Shown: positions 10,448 to 19,653 of the stretch, in pieces | Layout of the letters: every line of letters starts with the position of its first letter | Position numbering within the stretch: the stretch's first letter is position 1 | Assembly (NCBI GenBank): GCA_027578815.1 | Contig: JANBTH010000046.1 | Span: forward strand, 1-45,762 | DNA from: Coemansia sp. RSA 1804 | Lineage: Eukaryota; Kickxellomycota; Kickxellomycetes; Kickxellales; Kickxellaceae | Direction of reading: 5' to 3' | Length of the DNA: 45,762 nucleotides | Position numbers and translations under genes: made by a program | Notes under the pieces: generated by a model | The model's database searches: none | Seen by the model: the letters and a program-made list of their open reading frames with translations, nothing else | What the model was told of the DNA's origin: nothing

Positions 10448-12261
10448 TTACTCCTCGTGGTACTGGGCATCCATAGCACCGCCGTCAGCATAGGCGCCGC
10501 CCTCCTCCATGTACTCGTCGCCATCGTAGGCCATCTCCTCATCGGCGGTCGCCTCCTGGTACTGCTGGTACTCGTTGATAAGATCGTTCATGTTGCTCTC
10601 GGCCTCGGTGAACTCCATCTCGTCCATACCTTCGTCAGTGTACCAGTGCAAGAAAGCCTTGCGGCGGAACATCACCGAGAACTGGTCGTTGACGCGGCGG
10701 AACAGCTCCTGGATGGATGTGTTGTTGCCAATGAAGGTTGCCGACATATCCATGCCCTGCGGCGCAATGTCGCAGACAGCGGTCTTGGCGTTGTTTGGAA
10801 TCCACTCGACAAAGTAGCTGGAGTTCTTGGCCTGCACATTGAGCATCTGCTCCTCCACATCGTTGGTTGACACGTTTCCGCGGAAGATGGCTGCAACCGC
10901 CAGATAGCGACCGTGGCGGGGGTCCGACGCTGCCATCATGTTCTTCGAGTCGAACAGCTGCTGCGTCAGATCCGACACGCTGACGTTGCGGAATGCTGCG
11001 CTCTTGGGGTTGCCCAGCGGCGCAAAGCCAACCATGAAGAAGTGCAGACGCGGGAACGGCACCAGGTTGACTGCCATCTTGCGCAGGTCGGCGTTGAGCT
11101 GTCCTGGGAACCGCAGCGACGTCGTAACGCCCGACATCACCATCGAAACCAGCGCATTCAGGTCCTCGTACGTCGGGTTGGTGTTCTTGAGCGTGTTGAA
11201 GCAGATGTCGTACAGTGCCTCGTTGTCGATGCAGAACGCCATGTCCGAGTTCTCCACAAGCTGGTGCACCGACAGCGTCGCGTTGTAGGGCTCAACAACA
11301 GTGTCCGACACCTACACAGCCGCAAGTTACATAGTTAAAAAAGAAGCGCAAAGCAAGGGCGTCCCTGCACAGAGTTAGCTATCTGCGTCTTACAAGCATC
11401 ATCATCACTATCACCATCAGTCAGTCACTCAAGACCAGGGCTTGAAAAGCGCCAGCCAATGGCAGTCCCCGGCCAATAAACTCCCAGCAGAGGGGACGGA
11501 ACAGATGGCCACTAGTTCCGTCCATGCCTTCTCTTTCTGGCCTTCTGGCCATGCAGAAAGAAAGGCAAGGGATGGAATGGAATGACACGGGGAGGAAAAA
11601 AGAAAAGGATATTGACATCTCAGAATAAACAAAACAAAACAAAACAAACACACCCCAAAACAAAAAGGCATCGAGACAAAGAGCGGTTTGGGTTGTTTTG
11701 GATTGGATTAATTCGCTTTGCGTTGCTTACCTTTGGCGATGGCACCACAGAGAAGGTGCTCATCATGCGGTCGGGATACTCCTCGCGAATCTTGGAGAGA
11801 AGAAGCGTGCCCAGCCCAGACCCAGTACCGCCACCAAGCGAGTGGGTGAACTGGAATCCCTGCAGCGAGTCCGAGTTCTCAGCCTCCTTGCGCACCACAT
11901 CCAGCACAGAGTCAACAAGCTCGGCTCCCTCAGTGTAGTGGCCCTTGGCCCACACGTTACCGGCACCATTCTGTCCGTGGATGAAGTTGTCAGGACGGAA
12001 AAAGTCTCTGAACTTCTCCTGGCGGATGTGGTCAATGGTTCCCGGCTCAAGATCAACTATCACCGCACGCGGCACGTAGCGGTTGTTGGCCGCCTGGTTG
12101 AAGTACACGTCAATACGGTCCAGCTGAGTCTCCTTCTTGGTTTCCGTACCGCTCCAGACGCCGTTCAGGTTGATCGAGTGCTCGTTGGCAATCGTCTCCC
12201 AGAACTTGGTACCAATCTGGTTACCACACTGTCCAGTCTGGATGTGAATGATCTCGCGCAT
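10448..12261 (-). CDS. TUB2: Beta-tubulin (divergent)
   Basis: Beta subunit of microtubules. The CDS is complement(join(10448..11311, 11731..12261)), 464 residues. The start is the MREI motif used for tubulin mRNA autoregulation. The GTP-binding loop GGGTGSG is at 143-149, and SVVPSPK spans the phase-0 junction. The 419-base intron has a GTAAGC donor and TGTAG acceptor. The tail is acidic but unusual, with Gly, Tyr and Met. Relative to typical fungal beta-tubulin there is a 3-residue insertion near 40-46 (TETKKET), so positions shift by three. At the benzimidazole-site positions, canonical Glu198 is Met201 here, Phe200 is kept as Phe203 and Phe167 is kept as Phe170. Canonical reactive Cys239 is Ser242. 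The overall divergence suggests a fast-evolving lineage or a second paralogue. Confidence 0.97.
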
Positions 12262-13309
12262 TTTACTTTACTGATTAGCAAGAGCTGTTGAAAACAAGCA
12301 AGAAAAAGATTTAGAGTGAGCAGGCAAATCTGTAAACAGAAGAAAAAGAAACAGAAGCTTGTGGCAAGATGAGTTTACAGCAAGTGTTTTTTGTTTTGGT
12401 TTGTTTTGAATCTCTGGCCTTTCCTTCAGTCAAGGAGACTCAAATAGGTGCACTGGTATTAAAGGTCTTTTAAAGGCAAGACAAAGGCGTGAAAATAAAG
12501 GCAAAAGCAAAACTGTTGTCAAATAATAGTAACCAACTATCAACTTTTTTGTGGCGAGAGGAAGAGAAGAAGAAGAAAGCAACACCGCACGCCCGCTCTC
12601 GCAGCAAGGCATTCGTCGTGCTCAAAGGCTGAAAAGGCGGATTGCTCCTCCGTTGTTGCTGGGCCTTGTTTGCTTGTTTTCGTCCAGAAGGCAAAACACA
12701 TCCATTGGCCCTCAGCCGACGAGACTGGCTGATTGGGAACGTTTGTTGTACGCGCCAGCTCTGCTGCTGCTCCCGATCTACGCGGCTTTATCCAGCCAAA
12801 ATTTTTCTCTTCCAAAACAAAAAGGCGCTTTTGTGATGCTGCCACGCCATTGGCCAGCGCCTGTGCTGCCCTCCGCTGAATGGGTCAATCGCCAAAACGT
12901 AAACAAACCATCTTTTGCCTGCTTGTGTTGCTGCTCCTACTGCTGCCAAAGTTCACTTCATCGCTTACTCTGCTGGCCTGCTTTTCTCCTTGATCCATCG
13001 CCGCACGGTCTCCAAGCGGAGATGGCCGAACAGGGCCAGAGCCAGAGCCAGAGTCGGGCCATGGGATAAGGAAAAGTGCTTTCCGCAACTGGCGAGTCCA
13101 AAAGCGCAGCACCAAGGCTGGCGATGACAAAGCGGAATGGCAAGTTCTGGATGCAAATCAAGACACAATACCACCAAGCACAAACAATAGTGAAAAACAT
13201 TGCGTTCCAGCATCACAAGCACACAATAAACACTATATCCCAAGATCCGCTCTCTACATGTCCGCAAAATACATTGGCACAGATGATGAAACCAGAAAGA
13301 AAGCTGGTT
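12262..13309. other. Tubulin promoter and SEC10 3' side
   Basis: About 1 kb without a supported gene. The left part is the tubulin promoter on the minus strand, and the right part holds the SEC10 3' untranslated region. A short GCCAGA hexamer repeat lies at about 13034-13053. A 172-codon plus-strand frame at 12551-13069 is Cys/Leu-rich, has no recognisable domain and was not accepted. Confidence 0.5.
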
Positions 13310-16146
13310 CTACAAAAACTGCTTGACCAGGTTAGACGAGCGGCAGTCCTCGCGCATTTGAATAAAGCCCTGGAGAGTGGCTCGATCCAGTCGCGAGAGC
13401 GGTCCCTCGTCCAGCAGCGACTTGAGCGCACTGGGCTGCACCAGGAAGATGTTGCTAATGTCCTGCAGAAGACTGAACTTTTCGCTTAGCGCTGGCAGCC
13501 CAAAGGTGTTGATCGTCTCCCGGTATTTGGAGACATCCTTAGCAAGCACCAGGCCGCCAGCAACGCTCACAACATACTTGCGCAGATGTTCCATCAGCAT
13601 GCGATACAGCGCGTCGCCTACGTCATTAAGAATGCGGCTCTGGTTCTCTGGCCCAATGCTCTGTCGACATGTCTGCTCGATCCGATGCAGAAAGTCGGTG
13701 GTCTGTCTGCAGGGCTGTGTTCCCATCTCAAACGCTGTAAAGTCGTCCTCCGCCGGTCGAAAGTCGTTCTTGCGCTGCTTAGACAGCAGATTGGTCAGCC
13801 ACTGCGTGCACGCGCCAATGAACTTGTTGCTGATAAGATTGAGACTGATCTCTATCCGCGACATAAGCTTGTTCTTCTCAGCTACAATGTCTCGGTAGAT
13901 GTAGCTGCCAGTGCCAACAAACGGCACAATCGCCTTCTGGAAATGCGTCTGCACAAGCCGAACAACAATGTTGGCTGTGCGGATGGCTGCAAAGGTGCGC
14001 AGATCTGGCTCCTGCCGCGTATCTTGCAGGCTCTCCATCATGTCCTCGAGCGCAGGGAACACATACTCGTCGCCAAGCGATGTCAGAAGCTGGTTGGTCA
14101 GGCTTGACACGGAATCGGCCATCTGGCTCTCGTTTTCAAGCTCGACAGCACGCGCTACCGCTTCAGCATGGACCTGCAGCAGCATCCGAGAAGTCCCTGT
14201 GGTCAGCGTTCCCTCGTACTCCTCTCCCTGTTTGCCAACCAGTTGGTCCCCGCCGCTTAAACTGCTGCCAGGGCCATTTCCAGCTCCACCCTTGCCCATG
14301 CTTCCCGGACCATTTCCGCTGTTGCCACCAGCAAAGCCGCCTTGGCCAACATTGCCACCAGCGCTGTTTCCACCTCCTGCGCCAGCGCTGCCAGTGACGC
14401 TCGACAGAATCCCTAGCAGCGCATTTCCGCGGCCTGATCCTTGGCGCTCGGTGCGCGCACGCACAAACGGCACAAGAGTCTGGCGAAACGCATCCTTCAT
14501 GTGCATCTGCTCTGTTCTCATATAGTTGCCGCCGGCGATATACGACTCAAACAGGTCGTCGCAACAGCGATTCAAAAAGCCATGCAACAGTCCAACGCCA
14601 GCATTGTCGCCCTCGCTGCGGCCAATAAGCGCTGCAATGGCCACCGCCGAGCTGACGCCAGACCTCGCCTCGCCCAGCCTGTCCCGTGCTGCCACCTCAT
14701 CGTCAATATCCTCGTCATCTTCGTCGTCAATAGCCCCATGCTCGGGCTGTCTGCCCTTTTTCGCAGGCTTTTGCTTGCTGCGACTGCGGCTGAACTGTGC
14801 GGACGAAGTCTGGGTGTCGCCCGGTATGTCAAGCAATCCCTGGCGAGCACTCCCAGACCTGCGAGCAGACTCGAGAACCATCACGGCAGGAGTGACGGTC
14901 TCCGCGTCAAAGCGCTGCAAATCCTCAATGAGCTTGCGTGTCTCCATATGCGAAGAAGAAAGCACCCGAAGGAATGCAAGCTTTGACTGTCTCTCGGCTC
15001 TGTTGAGGAGCGTCTCCAGATAGCTCTGGATGGTCTGCTCAAACACACGCTTCAGAAGCTGCTGCATGAGATCGATTGGACGTAGAAACACCTTTGAGAT
15101 CACCGCCCAATCCTTGAACATCACAGCACGGGTGTCAGCGTATAGCTGGGCTAGCCAGCGATCGGGAGCAGGCGGAAGGTGTCTGATGTCTGAAATCCCC
15201 TCCATGGACTGGTAGCTGGCCTCGGCAATGCTGTCCTGCGACTGGCTGATCATGCTGGACAGAAAGAACGGATGCTGGTTAATGTACGCCTTGGAAACCG
15301 ACACGCCGCCATTGAATGCATCCAGAGTCCGCGCCGCCACGCTCATATTATGGACGTCACTGTCGCGGTATGCCGCCTCAAAGCTCTCAAGCATGACCTT
15401 TTCAAAGTTCTCCGAGTACTTTTCGATTTGGCGCTTAGTATTGGCATCGGTTGGTGCGCTATACTGGTTGTCAGCAACAATTGTGTTTAATCGACGCAGT
15501 GTGTGTGCCACTTTTATCATTCCCTCTGACCCGCCATCCAACAGCTCGTCCAGCTTGGACGCATTGCCCTCGTGCAGGTCCGCGTAGAACCCTACCAGCT
15601 CCCGTATTGCCTCTGCGCGGTCCTTCTCCTTCGCCACTGTATCCAGCTGCTCACCAATACGAATAGTGTTACTGCCAACCTCGCTTATCTGCGTCTCCAG
15701 CTTCTCAAAGCTACTCCCAACCGTGGCAAAGGTCTGCTTCAGTCGTGCCATCTTTTTGCGGTGGTCCTCGGCGTATGTCTTGGTGGACCTCTCCAACTGT
15801 GCAATGTTCGATTCCAACCCGTCCTGCGCTTCAAGCAGCTTCTCAAGCACTCGTTCAAACGTCCTGACAAAAGGCTTGGGCTCAAACGTGGAGTTCTTCT
15901 TGGCAAACTCCAAATCCACCCGCGAAATCTCTTCTACGAACTCCTCTGCAACGAATTTTGGCTACAGCTTTATCATGGACAAAAAGAACCCAACTTCCTT
16001 TGAGTTTCTAGTGCAATTAGTCTGAGAAGGCCTGTCTATGCATTCCGATAGATGCCGCCGCTATATTATTACAGTCAATATTATACCTGGGCAAAATACC
16101 CTTCGGACAATCCAAATGCTCGTGATGGGTCAGAAAAGCCAGACAT
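13310..16146 (-). CDS. SEC10: Exocyst complex subunit Sec10 (EXOC5)
   Basis: Exocyst subunit that tethers secretory vesicles to the plasma membrane with Sec15 and the other subunits. The proposed CDS is complement(join(13310..15961, 16087..16146)), 903 residues, near the yeast length and longer than the human protein. The long frame opens with PKFVAEEFVEEISRVDLEF, matching the Sec10 N-terminus, followed by an N-terminal coiled coil. It ends with the typical LDRATLQGFIQMREDCRSS. This frame has no ATG at its start. A GTATAA donor after an exon encoding MSGFSDPSRAFGLSEGYFAQ and a CTGTAG acceptor supply one, both in phase 0. The 125-base intron has an ACTAATT branch point. A Gly/Ser/Asn-rich low-complexity insert sits near residues 480-560, and a basic/acidic insert near 360-390 also looks lineage-specific. 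The gene shares a 374-base divergent promoter with the leucyl-tRNA synthetase gene. Confidence 0.92.
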
Positions 16147-16520
16147 TCTCCCCCTATTCGTTTATAGCTGTTCAACTGGTTGTTCTGAAACGTTAGAATA
16201 TTGTGAGATTAGTATAGAGACGGAAATTATATTGAAGAAAGGGAAAAGGCATAATGTTCTTCAATGACGTACAAGCTGCGTCTTCTTTACTCAATAACTA
16301 ATCTGATCGTGGTTTCTGAGATCATTGTCCCACAAACGATCTAGGAACGTGATCAACAGGATCCAAAAAAAGTGGAACCCACCGGTTTTGGCTGTTTATC
16401 TTTCACCTTTTTATCTCTTCAGTCCTTCTTTCCAGTCGTTTGTATCAAGTAGACTAGATGCTTTCGTAATACGCCTTATTTGCGCTCTCTATTTGCCGTG
16501 TTTCTACATATTCCGCAGAC
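16147..16520. promoter_or_regulatory. Divergent promoter between SEC10 and mitochondrial LeuRS
   Basis: This 374-base gap separates two start codons on opposite strands, so it must serve both genes. It is AT-rich. No strong TATA pair stands out. Only the geometry supports the call. Confidence 0.5.
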
Positions 16521-19500
16521 ATGTTGGGTGCGTACAGGTGTCTGAGACAACTGGACCGAGCTGCGGTATTCCCGAGTTCCTGTGTCGCCACTTCGTCCCG
16601 AATTCCACACCCCTCGAAGATAGGACATTCTACAAAGCTAATTAGAGGTTTGGCCACAAGCCGTAAACAACGGCTGAATGCAAGGTTCTGTGACTGGATC
16701 GACAGACGGACCGGGAGACTTGATACAAATGGATTAGAGACAAAATGGCGGACACGCTGGGCGGAGACCAAGGCACAAGATAGCAAGAGCACAGTATCCA
16801 TGAAAGAAGTCAACCAGATGACAACAGAGGAGATCGAGAGTCTGTTCTACATTCTAGTGATGTTTCCTTATCCTTCTGGAGTGCTTCACATGGGACATGT
16901 GCGTGTGTACACAATCAGCGACGCCCTGGCGAGGTTCCACAGGATGCGCGGCAAAAACGTGATTAATCCGATGGGCTGGGATGCGTTTGGTCTGCCTGCA
17001 GAGAATGCGGCAATCGAGCGAGGTGTGGCACCAAGCGAGTGGACCGTCCGCAACATTGCGGTGATGAAGGATCAGTTGGGCCGGATCTTGACTGATTTTG
17101 ATTGGAGCCGCGAACTGTCAACGTGCGATCCAGACTACTACAGATGGACACAACATCTGTTTCTTCAGCTGTACAAACACGGGATGGTGTATCGAAAGGA
17201 GGCTCTTGTCAACTGGGATCCCGTTGACCAGACCGTGCTTGCAAACGAGCAGGTGGACAAGAATGGCCGGTCATGGCGGTCAGGCGCAGTTGTAGAGCAT
17301 CGCAGACTGGAGCAGTGGTTTGCCAAGATAACCGCATATGCCGAAGATCTGCTGAAGGATCTGGACGCACTTGACTGGCCGGAGCATGTGAAGGCAATGC
17401 AAGCCAACTGGATTGGCCGTTCCGAGGGCGCGGAGTTTGACTTTGCGCTGGATAATACAACTAATAATGGCGATGCAGATAATGAATCCACCCCACTAGT
17501 GACGGTTTTTACCAGCAGACCAGATACGCTGTTTGGAGTTTCGTTTCTGGCAGTTTCTACTGACCATCCGCTAATCTCGCGCAAATGGCTACCCGCTGAC
17601 CAAGCCGACAAGGTTTTGAAAACCGTAGAAGAGATGGTGGCTCAGCAGAAAAGTAGCGGAGACGCCACGCAGCCATCCAAAGCGGGCGTCTTCACAGGGC
17701 TTTACGCACGGCATCCGCTTGATTCAAATTACAAGGTGCCCATATATGTTGCGGATTACGTGCTGTCTAGCTACGGGACCGGCGCAGTAATGGGCGTACC
17801 TGCCCATGATTTACGCGACAGCGAGTTTTGCAAGGTAAACGGTGTTCATGTACATGACCCTGTTGTTGAGCCCGCTTCTGAGAGCGCGGCAGATACGGCT
17901 CTGGTGTTTACAGAGCCAGGCGTTTTACGCAAGATTCCCAGAAACGGCGTGTATGGTGGGCTCTCAGGTGCTGAGGCGATGACTGCGATTGTATGTGCGG
18001 CTGAGGCTAGTGGTACTGGCCGAGCTGTGGTCAACTACAGACTGCGCGATTGGCTGCTCTCAAGACAGAGGTACTGGGGTGCGCCCGTTCCAATGATTCA
18101 TTGTGCCTCATGTGGCGTGGTTCCTGTTCCAGAAGACGATCTTCCTGTAAAGCTACCGGATAATGTGCAGCTTTCTGGGAGAGGCGGCAGCCCGCTCTCT
18201 CGTGTCTCTGAATGGCTGAACTGCAAATGTCCTCAGTGCAATGGTCCCGCCAAGCGGGATACAGATACTCTTGATACATTTGTTGATTCGTCGTGGTACT
18301 TTTTGCGATTCACGGATCCCCATAACCGCAAACTGCCATATGGCGCTTCTGCGGCTACTGCGACAATGCCGGTTGATCTGTACATTGGCGGTGTTGAACA
18401 CGCAATACTGCATTTGCTCTATTCGCGCTTCATTAGCAAGTTCCTGTACAAGACGCAGTCCTATGGACCGGCCGCTGTCAAAGACGATGCAAGTATAAGC
18501 GATAACACCAGAACGGCGATTCTGCGCAAATGTTCTAGCAAAGACTATAACGGCGAGCCATTCAAGCAGCTGCTTACACAGGGAATGGTCCACGGACTGA
18601 CTTATAAGGATCCCGGCACCGGTAGATTCCTCAGACCAGATGAAATTGAACTCGGGAATAGCGGCGGATCGCCTCTATCTTCTTTCTCTTCTTCTGCCAC
18701 CTCTGCCACTGCTACTGTGCGGATTAAAAGCACAGGCGAGACACCGGTGATGGCTTTTGAAAAAATGTCAAAGTCAAAGTATAATGGCGTTGATCCAACA
18801 GACACTGTCGAGAAATACGGAGCAGATGCCACTCGCTTGCACACGCTCTATTTAGCGCCGCCGCAGGATGTTCTGGAATGGAACACACAGAGCATTGTTG
18901 GAATGCAGCGTTGGATCAATCGTCTGGGTCGTTTGGTTGACAGCGCATGTGAAGTCAGGCCAGCACAGACGATTGCCGAGACATTGACGGACCGTGCGCT
19001 GTTGACCAAGGAAGCAAGGGAGACGTATCGTCAGACAAATGTTGCAATCCAGAGAGCCACGGAGGCCATGAGCTCTACGTTTGCATTCAACACCGCCATT
19101 GCGTCGCTGATTGAATTATCAAACTACCTGACCACTGTAAAGGACCGCACCCATCCAACTTATGCGCACTCTGTTACGTGTTTGATTAAAATGCTTAGTC
19201 CGCTGGCACCCAGTGTTGGCGAGGAGCTCTGGGAGGTGTGTCGTAAGAACGGGCTATTTGATAGCGCTGGCATCTCAACAAGTGGTAGTGCCTCGGATGT
19301 TAGCGTGCTGTCCCAGAGATGGCCTGATGTTGACGAGTCTGCGCTGCAAAAGCAAAAAGGCAACATCGTTGTACAGATCAACGGCAAGATGCGCTTCAAG
19401 CTTGAGGATGTGGAAGTTGACACAGAAAAGGAAATACTAGAACGCATGGCCAAAGACCATCCGCTGGCCAGCAAATGGCTAACTGGCAAGCAAGGGGAGC

Positions 19501-19562
19501 AGAAGACCGTCGTCAGGACTATTCATGTTCCAAACAAGCTAATCAATCTCATAGTAAAGTAG
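16521..19562 (+). CDS. NAM2: Leucyl-tRNA synthetase, mitochondrial
   Basis: Class I synthetase that charges mitochondrial tRNA-Leu. It has 1013 residues in one exon. The first ~60 residues are rich in Arg, Ser and Leu with hardly any acidic residues, as expected of a mitochondrial presequence. The HIGH box is HMGH at 123-126, after FPYPSGVL. WDAFGLPAENAAIERG follows. The CP1 editing domain has TSRPDTLFG and GTGAVMGVPAHDLRD, so proofreading looks intact. The KMSKS box (KMSKS, 748-752) is followed by the anticodon-binding domain and a C-terminal domain with VVQINGKMR. The architecture is the bacterial/mitochondrial LeuRS type rather than the larger cytosolic type. In budding yeast this protein also helps splice group I introns, but nothing here shows that role. 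An AATAAA follows the stop within 15 bases. Confidence 0.97.
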   Translation: MLGAYRCLRQLDRAAVFPSSCVATSSRIPHPSKIGHSTKLIRGLATSRKQRLNARFCDWIDRRTGRLDTNGLETKWRTRWAETKAQDSKSTVSMKEVNQMTTEEIESLFYILVMFPYPSGVLHMGHVRVYTISDALARFHRMRGKNVINPMGWDAFGLPAENAAIERGVAPSEWTVRNIAVMKDQLGRILTDFDWSRELSTCDPDYYRWTQHLFLQLYKHGMVYRKEALVNWDPVDQTVLANEQVDKNGRSWRSGAVVEHRRLEQWFAKITAYAEDLLKDLDALDWPEHVKAMQANWIGRSEGAEFDFALDNTTNNGDADNESTPLVTVFTSRPDTLFGVSFLAVSTDHPLISRKWLPADQADKVLKTVEEMVAQQKSSGDATQPSKAGVFTGLYARHPLDSNYKVPIYVADYVLSSYGTGAVMGVPAHDLRDSEFCKVNGVHVHDPVVEPASESAADTALVFTEPGVLRKIPRNGVYGGLSGAEAMTAIVCAAEASGTGRAVVNYRLRDWLLSRQRYWGAPVPMIHCASCGVVPVPEDDLPVKLPDNVQLSGRGGSPLSRVSEWLNCKCPQCNGPAKRDTDTLDTFVDSSWYFLRFTDPHNRKLPYGASAATATMPVDLYIGGVEHAILHLLYSRFISKFLYKTQSYGPAAVKDDASISDNTRTAILRKCSSKDYNGEPFKQLLTQGMVHGLTYKDPGTGRFLRPDEIELGNSGGSPLSSFSSSATSATATVRIKSTGETPVMAFEKMSKSKYNGVDPTDTVEKYGADATRLHTLYLAPPQDVLEWNTQSIVGMQRWINRLGRLVDSACEVRPAQTIAETLTDRALLTKEARETYRQTNVAIQRATEAMSSTFAFNTAIASLIELSNYLTTVKDRTHPTYAHSVTCLIKMLSPLAPSVGEELWEVCRKNGLFDSAGISTSGSASDVSVLSQRWPDVDESALQKQKGNIVVQINGKMRFKLEDVEVDTEKEILERMAKDHPLASKWLTGKQGEQKTVVRTIHVPNKLINLIVK

Positions 19563-19570
19563 ACAGGAGT

Positions 19571-19576
19571 AATAAA
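19571..19576 (+). terminator. Polyadenylation signal AATAAA, LeuRS
   Basis: AATAAA nine bases after the LeuRS stop; a second copy lies at 19626-19631. The gap to the convergent CLPTM1-family stop is only 91 bases, so the two 3' ends probably overlap. Confidence 0.5.
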
Positions 19577-19605
19577 ATAGTATCAGCACACAACCGCGGC
19601 TCTTT

Positions 19606-19611
19606 TTTATT
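19606..19611 (-). terminator. Polyadenylation signal AATAAA, CLPTM1-family gene
   Basis: Minus-strand AATAAA, 43 bases past the stop at 19654, inside the short convergent gap shared with LeuRS. Confidence 0.45.
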
Positions 19612-19653
19612 AAACGAGTTGGTAGAATAAAGCCTAGATAATACCAGATTGTA

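Noticed and set aside
12551..13069. 172-codon plus-strand frame between tubulin and SEC10
   Set aside because: Cys/Leu-rich, no recognisable domain, overlaps several other frames and covers the expected SEC10 3' region and tubulin promoter.
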